A DNA stretch of 39,210 nucleotides from the NCBI GenBank assembly GCA_029289325.1, contig JARFTV010000018.1, positions 40,179 through 79,388 on the forward strand, given 5' to 3'. Each line of letters opens with the position of its first letter. The stretch's first letter is position 1. Made by a program: the position numbers and the translations under genes. This document shows positions 24,700-31,646 of the stretch, piece after piece. The stretch is from Alphaproteobacteria bacterium. GTDB taxonomy: Bacteria; Pseudomonadota; Alphaproteobacteria; Rhodobacterales; Rhodobacteraceae. A model generated the notes under the pieces. It ran no database searches. It had not been told where the DNA came from and saw only the letters and a list, made by a program, of their open reading frames with translations.

Positions 24700-25818
24700 T
24701 TACTCGGCCGGCGCGAGGCGATAGGCCGCGCCATTCCCGACCGAGAGGAACCAGATCGAGCCATCCGGTGCCTCGGTCACGTCGCGCACGCGGGCGGTTT
24801 CGGGGCCGCTGATCCGCTCTTCGGCAAAGCCGTTCTCCGCCGCGACATCCGGGTCGAGGCGGCCCAGGAAATCGCTGTTCAGCGAGCCGAACAGGATATC
24901 ACCGCGCCAGTCAGGGATCAGGGCGCCGGAATAGACCAGAAGTCCCGAGGGCGCGATGGAAGGGTCCCAGTAGTGGAGCGGCTGCTCCATCCCCTCGCGC
25001 GCGGTGCCCTCGCCGATCGGGGCGCTGTTGTAGTTCACGCCATAGGTGATGACCGGCCAACCGTAATTCTTCCCCGGTTCCGGCGCGTTCAACTCGTCCC
25101 CGCCGCGCGCGCCGTGTTCCACGAGAAGAAAACGGCCGTCGAGGTCCAGCGTCGCGCCTTGCGCGTTGCGGTGGCCCCAAGAGTAGACGCCGGGCAAGGC
25201 CCCGTCGAGCGTGGTGGCAGGCGCGCCGTCGCGGGTGAGGTGGATCACCTTCCCCTCACCCCGCATCGGGTCCTGGGCCTCCATGCCCTCGGGCCCGGTG
25301 CCCCTGTCGCCCACGGTCAGGAACACGGTTCCATCGGCTGCCTCGACCAGGCGCGAGCCGAAATGGCGGCCGCCGGATGAGCCTTCGGGTATTGCGAAGA
25401 GCTGGGTGAAACCCTCAAGCCGCGTGCCGTCGTCGGACAGGCGACCCTTGCCGACCGCCGTCCCCTCACCCGAGGTCTGGGCCACGGCGTAGCTGAGCCA
25501 GACCTCGCGCGTTTCGGGGAAATCGGCGGGGATCATCACGTCGAGAAGCCCGCCCTGCCCGCTCACCGCGACCTCGGGCACCCCCTCGACCAGGACCGGC
25601 TCGACCCCGGGGGCGGGGAAATGCTTCAGCCGCCCGTCGATCTCGGTCACCAGGAAGGCGCCCTCCGGCAGGAAGCCGATGGCCCAGGGTTCGTCCAACC
25701 CCTCGGCCACCGGCGTGACGGACAAGGGGCCGACGCTGGTCTGGATCACCTGGGCGAAACTGGCCGGCGCGGTCAGGGCCAGGAGGCTGACAAGGGTCGT
25801 GGCGAGAGTCTTCTGCAT
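24700..25818 (-). CDS. PQQ-dependent sugar dehydrogenase (YliI/Asd-like), secreted
   Basis: 372 residues from ATG 25818 (MQKTLATTLVSLLALTAPAS), with a signal peptide cut after SFA. The blades of a six-bladed beta-propeller are recognisable (LDEPWAIGFLPEGAFLVTEIDGRL, GLLDVMIPADF, GGRHFGSRLVEAADGTVFLTVGDRG, YSWGHRNAQG, HGARGGDELN, NYGWPVITYG). Relatives oxidise aldose sugars in the periplasm using pyrroloquinoline quinone. Length equals that of E. coli YliI. No PQQ synthesis genes are nearby. It is divergent from the transporter gene at 25999, and the gap 25819-25998 holds both promoters but no other gene. Confidence 0.92.
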   Translation of the reverse strand: MQKTLATTLVSLLALTAPASFAQVIQTSVGPLSVTPVAEGLDEPWAIGFLPEGAFLVTEIDGRLKHFPAPGVEPVLVEGVPEVAVSGQGGLLDVMIPADFPETREVWLSYAVAQTSGEGTAVGKGRLSDDGTRLEGFTQLFAIPEGSSGGRHFGSRLVEAADGTVFLTVGDRGTGPEGMEAQDPMRGEGKVIHLTRDGAPATTLDGALPGVYSWGHRNAQGATLDLDGRFLLVEHGARGGDELNAPEPGKNYGWPVITYGVNYNSAPIGEGTAREGMEQPLHYWDPSIAPSGLLVYSGALIPDWRGDILFGSLNSDFLGRLDPDVAAENGFAEERISGPETARVRDVTEAPDGSIWFLSVGNGAAYRLAPAE

Positions 25819-25998
25819 GACGGTCCAATCTCTGGTTGCGCGGGCAAAAGATAGGGCGGCGGACCGGGCGCGCAAATCACGGCATTTCACCCGCGCGTTG
25901 GTCGGATGCGACGCGAAACGCCGCTTCAAACCGCTTTTCTTTTGCAAACCGCCCCACTAGGGTCATGCGAGGATTGCGATCCACTTAGGGAGACAAGA

Positions 25999-27195
25999 AT
26001 GAAAAAACTGCTTCTGGCAACGGCTGCCACCGCTGCACTCTCGGGCGCGGGCTTTGCCGAAGAGGTCAAGGTCGGCATCCTGATCGGCTTCACCGGCCCG
26101 ATCGAATCCCTCGCGCCGGGGATGGCTGCGGCCGCCGAAATGGCGATGAAGGAAATCTCGGATTCGGGCAAGTTCCTGGACGGCTCGACCATGGTTCCGG
26201 TCCGCGCCGACACGACCTGCGGCGACTCGGCCGCCGGCACCGCCGCCGCGGAACGTCTGATCACCTCGGATCAGGTCAAGGGCATCATGGGCGCCGACTG
26301 CTCGGGCGTGACCGGGGCCGTGCTGCAGAACGTCGCCCGCCCGAACGGGATGGTGATGATCTCGCCCTCGGCCACCAGCCCCGCGCTGACCTCGGCCGAA
26401 GATGACGGCCTGTTCTTCCGCACCGCGCCGTCGGATGCGCGCGAAGGCGAAGTCATGGCCGAAGACATGATCGCGCGTGGCGTGAAGTCGATCGCGCTGA
26501 CCTATACCAACAACGACTTCGGCAAGGGCCAGGCCGAAGCGATCGCATCCGCCTTCACCGCCAGGGGCGGCACTGTCACGATCAACACCGCGCATGAGGA
26601 CGGCAAGGCCGACTATTCGGCGGAAGTCGCGGCGCTGGCTTCGGCCGGGGGCGATGTGCTGGTCGTCGCGGGCTATCTGGACCAGGGCGGCAAGGGTATC
26701 ATCCAGGCCTCGCTGGACACCGGCGCCTTCGCCACCTTCGGCCTGCCGGGTGGCATGATCGGGGAAAGCCTGCCGCAAGCCATCGGCTCGGGCCTGGACG
26801 GGTCCTTCGGTCAGATCGCGGGTTCGGATTCGGAAGGCGCGGCCAAGTTCGAGGAAATGGCGGCGGCTGCCGGCTTTGACGGCACCTCGGCCTATTCGCC
26901 GGAATCCTACGACGCGGCGGCGCTGATCGCCCTGGCGATGGCGGCGGCGGGTTCGACCGATCCGCAGGTCTACAAGGACAAGGTGATGGAAGTCGCCAAT
27001 GGTCCGGAAGACGGCTCGGGCGAGAAGATCTATCCCGGCGACCTGGCCAAGGCGCTGGAGCTGATCGCGGCGGGCACCGCCATCGACTATGAAGGCGCGA
27101 CCGCCGTGACCCTGATCGGACCGGGCGAAAGCGCGGGCCGCTACCGGATGATCGAAGTCCAGGGCGGCAAGATCGAAACCGTCGGCTTCCGTTGA
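25999..27195 (+). CDS. Branched-chain-type (LivK-like) ABC transporter substrate-binding protein
   Basis: 398 residues with a clear signal peptide (MKKLLLATAATAALSGAGFA, cut before EEVKVGI). VGILIGFTGPIESLAPGMAAAAEMA and YSPESYDAAALIALAM mark the type I periplasmic-binding fold of the hydrophobic amino acid uptake family. It would bind the substrate in the periplasm for the permease genes downstream. AGGGAGACAAGA precedes ATG. A strong hairpin separates it from livG, which usually lets the binding protein be made in excess. Binding specificity cannot be read from sequence; the neighbouring dimethylglycine-dehydrogenase-like gene hints at a methylated amino acid rather than Leu/Ile/Val. Confidence 0.9.
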   Translation: MKKLLLATAATAALSGAGFAEEVKVGILIGFTGPIESLAPGMAAAAEMAMKEISDSGKFLDGSTMVPVRADTTCGDSAAGTAAAERLITSDQVKGIMGADCSGVTGAVLQNVARPNGMVMISPSATSPALTSAEDDGLFFRTAPSDAREGEVMAEDMIARGVKSIALTYTNNDFGKGQAEAIASAFTARGGTVTINTAHEDGKADYSAEVAALASAGGDVLVVAGYLDQGGKGIIQASLDTGAFATFGLPGGMIGESLPQAIGSGLDGSFGQIAGSDSEGAAKFEEMAAAAGFDGTSAYSPESYDAAALIALAMAAAGSTDPQVYKDKVMEVANGPEDGSGEKIYPGDLAKALELIAAGTAIDYEGATAVTLIGPGESAGRYRMIEVQGGKIETVGFR

Positions 27196-27221
27196 TCCCG
27201 GTTTTCGGTTGACAGACTGGC

Positions 27222-27247
27222 GCGGCCCGGGCATTTCCCCGGGCCGC
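27222..27247 (+). terminator. Intercistronic hairpin between binding-protein gene and livG
   Basis: Perfect 10-bp stem GCGGCCCGGG/CCCGGGCCGC with loop CATTTC, 27 bases after the binding-protein stop and 47 before livG. There is no T-run after it. It probably attenuates or protects the upstream mRNA, so the binding protein is made in excess over the membrane parts. Confidence 0.65.
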
Positions 27248-27293
27248 TGCTTATGCACCAGCCCGATCAGAGGCGGGGCCTTGGGGGGAAAGG

Positions 27294-28085
27294 ATGATCG
27301 TTGTCGAAGACCTTCACCGGCACTTCGGGGGATTTCGTGCGGTTGACGGGGCGTCGCTGACGATCCGAACCGGCACGATCACTGGACTCATCGGTCCGAA
27401 CGGGGCCGGCAAGACCACGCTGTTCAACGTGATCGCGGGGCGCCTGCCGCCGACCAGCGGTCGCGTCCTGATGGACGGCGAGGATATCACCGGCCTGCCG
27501 CCGCATGTGCTGTTTCACAAGGGGCTGTTGCGCACCTTCCAGATCGCGCATGAATTCGGCAGCATGACCGTGCGCGAGAACCTGATGATGGTCCCCGCGA
27601 ACCAGGCTGGTGAGAACATCTGGAACAGCTGGTTCGGCCGCGGCCGTATCGCCGCCGAGGAGCGCCGCATCCGTGAAAAGGCGGACGAGGTGCTGGATTT
27701 CCTGACGATCAGCCATCTGGCCGACCAGAAGGCCGCCAATATTTCGGGCGGGCAGAAGAAACTGCTGGAACTGGGCCGGACAATGATGGTCGACGCCAAG
27801 ATCGTCTTCCTGGACGAGGTCGGGGCCGGGGTGAACCGCACGCTTCTGAACACGATCGGCGACGCCATCGTGCGCCTGAACAAGGAGCGCGGCTACACCT
27901 TCTGCGTGATCGAGCATGACATGGATTTCATCGGCCGGCTTTGCGATCCGGTGATCTGCATGGCCGAGGGCAAGGTTCTGGCCGAAGGCACGGTGGACGA
28001 GGTGAAGAACGACGAGCGGGTGATCGAGGCCTATCTCGGCACCGGGCTGAAGAACAAGGTCAAGGAGGAGGCCGCCCATGGCTGA
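27294..28085 (+). CDS. livG: ABC transporter ATP-binding protein, LivG-like
   Basis: 263 residues. Walker A is GPNGAGKTT (34-42), the signature motif reads ISGGQKKLLELGR and Walker B is IVFLDEVGAGVN. The usual LivG Walker B continues DEPAAG; here it is DEVGAG, with the catalytic Glu kept. It powers import together with LivF and the LivH/LivM permeases. A GGGGGGAAAGG ribosome site precedes ATG. It overlaps livF by 8 bases. Confidence 0.92.
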   Translation: MIVVEDLHRHFGGFRAVDGASLTIRTGTITGLIGPNGAGKTTLFNVIAGRLPPTSGRVLMDGEDITGLPPHVLFHKGLLRTFQIAHEFGSMTVRENLMMVPANQAGENIWNSWFGRGRIAAEERRIREKADEVLDFLTISHLADQKAANISGGQKKLLELGRTMMVDAKIVFLDEVGAGVNRTLLNTIGDAIVRLNKERGYTFCVIEHDMDFIGRLCDPVICMAEGKVLAEGTVDEVKNDERVIEAYLGTGLKNKVKEEAAHG

Positions 28086-28788
28086 GCCCTTCCTGATCGG
28101 CGATGCGATGACCGGCGGCTATGGCGCGGTCGACATCCTGCACGGCTGCACCATCGCCGTGGAGAAGGGCGAGATCGCGGTGATCGTCGGCCCGAACGGC
28201 GCGGGGAAATCGACCGCGATGAAGGCCGTCTTCGGGATGCTGAAGCTCCGCGGCGGGCAGGTCCGGCTGGATGGTGAGGATATCACCGCGCTGACCCCGC
28301 AGGCGCGGGTCGCCAAGGGCATGGCCTTCGTGCCGCAGACCCACAACATCTTCACCTCGATGACGGTCGAGGAGAACCTCGAGATGGGCGCCTTCCTGCG
28401 CCGCGACGACATCAAGGGCACGCTGGAGCAGGTCTATGACCTGTTCCCGATCCTGCGCCAGAAGCGCCACCAGGCGGCCGGCGAACTGTCGGGCGGCCAG
28501 CGCCAGCAGGTCGCCGTCGGCCGGGCGCTGATGACGCAGCCGAAGGTCCTGATGCTGGACGAACCGACCGCGGGCGTGTCGCCCATCGTGATGGACGAAC
28601 TATTCGACCGCATCATCGAGATTGCCCGCACCGGGATCTCGATCCTGATGGTCGAACAGAACGCCCGTCAGGCGCTCGAGATCGCGGACAAGGGCTATGT
28701 CCTCGTCCAGGGGCGCAACCGTTTCACCGATACCGGCAAGGCGCTGATGGCCGACCCGGAGGTGCGCCGTTCTTTCCTGGGAGGATGA
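28078..28788 (+). CDS. livF: ABC transporter ATP-binding protein, LivF-like
   Basis: 236 residues. Walker A is GPNGAGKST, the signature LSGGQRQQVAVGRALM, Walker B LMLDEPTAGVSP. The length and the YGAVDILHGCTIAVEKGEI opening are typical of LivF. It forms the second ATPase of the importer. The start overlaps livG and the stop is one base before the next gene. Confidence 0.93.
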   Translation: MAEPFLIGDAMTGGYGAVDILHGCTIAVEKGEIAVIVGPNGAGKSTAMKAVFGMLKLRGGQVRLDGEDITALTPQARVAKGMAFVPQTHNIFTSMTVEENLEMGAFLRRDDIKGTLEQVYDLFPILRQKRHQAAGELSGGQRQQVAVGRALMTQPKVLMLDEPTAGVSPIVMDELFDRIIEIARTGISILMVEQNARQALEIADKGYVLVQGRNRFTDTGKALMADPEVRRSFLGG

Positions 28789-28789
28789 C

Positions 28790-29143
28790 ATGAAGCGCCT
28801 GCTTGTGACCCTTGCCCTCTTGCCGACCCCTGCCCTTGCCGATCTGACCTGCACGGTCGACCGCCAGTGCGGCGGCGGCGTCTGCGAGGCCTATCCCGGC
28901 GGCCCCTTCCTGATCGAGGAAACCGGCGAGACGGTCCGCGTCAGCGCCGACGGCCAGTCCTGGGAGGGCTATGTCTCGAACGGTGGCGACACCGGGGAAC
29001 TGTCCATCGTCCTGCCGCCACAGAATGGCATGTCGGGCCTGATCAGCGTCTTTCCCGATGGAGCCTTCTTGTTCACCGCCCATGCCCAGGGTGACATGCT
29101 GGTCGCGATCAGTGGCGAAGGCTCCTGCGTCGCTCCCGGCTGA
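28790..29143 (+). CDS. Small secreted protein of unknown function within the ABC operon
   Basis: 117 residues. It has a signal peptide (MKRLLVTLALLPTPALA, cut before DLTCTV), then four Cys (21, 27, 32 and one near the C-terminus, GSCVAPG), suggesting two periplasmic disulfides. The remainder looks like a small beta-rich domain (TVRVSADGQSWEGY, SGLISVFPDGAFLF). I do not recognise a family. It starts one base after the livF stop and precedes livH by 25 bases, so it is made together with the transporter and may assist substrate capture or assembly. Codon use is like that of its neighbours. Confidence 0.8.
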   Translation: MKRLLVTLALLPTPALADLTCTVDRQCGGGVCEAYPGGPFLIEETGETVRVSADGQSWEGYVSNGGDTGELSIVLPPQNGMSGLISVFPDGAFLFTAHAQGDMLVAISGEGSCVAPG

Positions 29144-29168
29144 CCCTTTTTTTCTGTGAAGTGATCCG

Positions 29169-30179
29169 ATGGATATCCTGAACGCCCTCGTCGCCTTCCT
29201 GAATTTCGTCTTCATCCCGGGGCTTGCCTATGGGGCGCAACTGGCGCTGGGGGCGCTGGGGGTGACGCTGATCTACGGGATCCTGCGGTTCTCCAACTTT
29301 GCGCATGGCGACACGATGGCCTTCGGGACCATGGTGACGATCCTGCTGACCTGGGCCTTCCAGTCGGCCGGCATCGGCCTTGGCCCCCTGCCGACCGCGC
29401 TGCTGGCCCTGCCCTTCGGCATCGCCGCCACCGCGGCCTTCGCGCTGGCGACCGACCGGGTGGTCTATCGCTTCTACCGTCGGCAGAAGGCGAGCCCGAC
29501 CATGGTGGTGATCGTGTCGCTGGGCGTGATGTTCGTGATGAACGGCGTCGTCCGGCTGATCATCGGCGTGAACGACCAGAACTTCGCCGATGGCGCGCGC
29601 TTCCTGATCAACCCGCAGGAATTCCGCGCCGCGACCGGTCTGGCCGAGCCCCTGGCGATCAAGACCACGCAGGCGGTGACCGTGGTGACGGCAGTGATCG
29701 TCGTCGCGCTGCTCTTCTGGTTCCTGCAGAAGACCCGCACCGGCAAGTCGATGCGGGCCTTTTCGGACAATGAGGATCTGGCGCTCCTTTCGGGCATCAA
29801 CCCCGACCGGGTCGTCGCGGTGACCTGGATCATCGCGGCCGGGATCGCCACCATCGCGGGCGTGCTTTACGGTCTCGACAAGACCTTCAAACCCTTCACC
29901 TATTTCCAGCTTCTGCTGCCGATCTTCGCAGCCGCCATTGTCGGCGGTCTGGGCAGCCCGCTTGGCGCGATCACCGGCGGCTTCGTCATCGCCTTCTCGG
30001 AAGTGATGCTCACCAACGCCTGGAAGAAGATCGTGACCTACCTCGTCCCAGAAAGCATGGCGCCCGAGGGGCTCGTCCAGCTTCTGTCCACCGACTACAA
30101 GTTCGCGGTCAGCTTCGGGATCCTGATCATCGTGCTGCTGTTCATGCCGACCGGGCTTTTCAAGGGTAAATCGCTATGA
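29169..30179 (+). CDS. livH: Branched-chain-type ABC transporter permease, LivH-like
   Basis: 336 residues, about eight membrane segments. The family start ALGVTLIYGILRFSNFAHGD and the loop NPDRVVAVTWIIAAGIATIAGVLYG are diagnostic of LivH permeases. It forms the membrane channel with LivM. A 60-residue insert between membrane segments (about residues 133-160, NDQNFADGARFLINPQEF) is larger than in the shortest family members. Its stop overlaps the livM start as ATGA. Confidence 0.92.
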   Translation: MDILNALVAFLNFVFIPGLAYGAQLALGALGVTLIYGILRFSNFAHGDTMAFGTMVTILLTWAFQSAGIGLGPLPTALLALPFGIAATAAFALATDRVVYRFYRRQKASPTMVVIVSLGVMFVMNGVVRLIIGVNDQNFADGARFLINPQEFRAATGLAEPLAIKTTQAVTVVTAVIVVALLFWFLQKTRTGKSMRAFSDNEDLALLSGINPDRVVAVTWIIAAGIATIAGVLYGLDKTFKPFTYFQLLLPIFAAAIVGGLGSPLGAITGGFVIAFSEVMLTNAWKKIVTYLVPESMAPEGLVQLLSTDYKFAVSFGILIIVLLFMPTGLFKGKSL

Positions 30180-31477
30180 ACACCCGCAACCTTGTGCTTT
30201 TCGGGGCAGTCGCGGCCCTTTACCTGCTGACCGGCTTTGTCGAGAGCTGGAACCTCACGCTGTCGATCCTGAACGTGGCGCTGCTGGCCACGATCGCGGC
30301 ATTGGGCGTGAACATGCAATGGGGCTATGCGGGCCTGTTCTCGACAGGTGTGATGGGCTTCACCGCTCTTGGCGCGCTGTCGGTGGTGCTGGTCTCCTCT
30401 CAGCCCAATGTCGAGAACTGGCAGGCCGGGGGAATGGGTATCCTGCTGGCGCTGATCCTTGGCGCGGCTTCCGTCGCGGCGGCTGTGGTGGCCTGGGGGC
30501 TCTTGCCCAAGGGACGGCTGCGCGCGCTGGTCGTGGCGGCGATCCTGGTCGGAGGCTTCGTGCTGTTCCGTTCGATTTTCGATCCGGCGGTTGGTGCGGT
30601 GGAAGCGGTGAACCCGCAGTTTGCCGGAAACATCGGCGGGCTGGGCCTGCCCTCGCTGGTGGCATGGCCGGTGGGCGGACTTCTGGCGGCGGCGGCGGCC
30701 TGGGCGATCGGCAAGACCGCGCTTGGACTGCGTTCGGATTACCTGGCCATCGCCACGCTGGGGATTGCCGAGATCATCGTCGCGGTGATGAAGAACGAGG
30801 ACTGGCTTGCCCGTGGCGTGAAGAACGTGGCGCAGCTCCCGCGCCCCTGGCCGGTGCCGCTCGAGGTCGAGCTGCAGAAGGACCCCGGCTTCCTGGATTT
30901 CGTGGCCACCTGGGGCTGGAGCCCGGTGGCGGCCTCGACCATCCTCGTCAAGCTCCTTTATGCGCTGCTGTTCCTGCTGGTGCTCTGCGCCGTGATCTGG
31001 GCCTTCGAGCGGGCGCTGAACAGCCCCTGGGGCCGGATGATGCGGGCGATCCGCGACAACGAGGTCGCGGCCGCCGCAATGGGCAAGGACGTGACCCGGC
31101 GCCATCTGCAGGTCTTCATCCTCGGCTCGGCCGTGATCGGTTTCGCCGGGGCAATGGCAGCCTCGATGGAGGGACAATTGACGCCGGGCAGCTACCAGCC
31201 CCTGCGCTTCACCTTCCTGATCTGGGTGATGGTGATCGTTGGTGGCTCGGGCAACAACTGGGGCACTGTGCTGGGCGGGTTGTTGATCGGCTGGCTTTAC
31301 TTTGCTGTCGAGTTCCTTGGACCAAGCGCTATGGCCGCAGTGACCTCGGCCATGCCGGACGGTTGGCTCAAGGCACATCTCGTCGGCGGGGCGGAGCATA
31401 TCCGGCTGCTGACCCTTGGGGTGATCCTGCTTCTGGTGCTTCGTTTCAGCCCGCGCGGCTTGATCCCCGAGAAGTAA
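30176..31477 (+). CDS. livM: Branched-chain-type ABC transporter permease, LivM-like
   Basis: 433 residues, ten or more membrane segments. Typical blocks are ALGVNMQWGYAGLFSTGVMGF, LRSDYLAIATLGIAEIIVAV and NSPWGRMMRAIRDNEVAAAAMGKD (the cytoplasmic coupling loop). Pairs with LivH. It is the last gene of the transporter operon; an intrinsic terminator follows 25 bases after the stop. Confidence 0.92.
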   Translation: MNTRNLVLFGAVAALYLLTGFVESWNLTLSILNVALLATIAALGVNMQWGYAGLFSTGVMGFTALGALSVVLVSSQPNVENWQAGGMGILLALILGAASVAAAVVAWGLLPKGRLRALVVAAILVGGFVLFRSIFDPAVGAVEAVNPQFAGNIGGLGLPSLVAWPVGGLLAAAAAWAIGKTALGLRSDYLAIATLGIAEIIVAVMKNEDWLARGVKNVAQLPRPWPVPLEVELQKDPGFLDFVATWGWSPVAASTILVKLLYALLFLLVLCAVIWAFERALNSPWGRMMRAIRDNEVAAAAMGKDVTRRHLQVFILGSAVIGFAGAMAASMEGQLTPGSYQPLRFTFLIWVMVIVGGSGNNWGTVLGGLLIGWLYFAVEFLGPSAMAAVTSAMPDGWLKAHLVGGAEHIRLLTLGVILLLVLRFSPRGLIPEK

Positions 31478-31501
31478 GGCCCGTCCATTCCGACCTGACC
31501 G

Positions 31502-31534
31502 CTGCACCGCCCGAGCCCCAGGCGGTGCAGTTTT
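31502..31534 (+). terminator. Rho-independent terminator after livM
   Basis: Perfect 10-bp stem CTGCACCGCC/GGCGGTGCAG with a 9-base loop, followed at once by TTTTCATTT. One of the clearest terminators in the window. It separates the transporter operon from the flavoenzyme gene. Confidence 0.92.
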
Positions 31535-31565
31535 CATTTCCGGCTCCGCCTGTCCATGCATTATC

Positions 31566-31584
31566 TGCGACATTACTTGTCGCA
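31566..31584. promoter_or_regulatory. TGCGACA-N5-TGTCGCA inverted repeat, candidate operator
   Basis: Two perfect 7-base arms, TGCGACA (31566-31572) and TGTCGCA (31578-31584), separated by TTACT. It lies 63 bases upstream of the flavoenzyme start and after the livM terminator, which is where a regulator would bind the promoter. No other full copy was noticed in the window. Confidence 0.55.
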
Positions 31585-31646
31585 AACCCGCATGCCCTCG
31601 CGCCCCACCCCGGCCAGATTGCGCCGGTGCAGTGAGGGAGTCGTCC

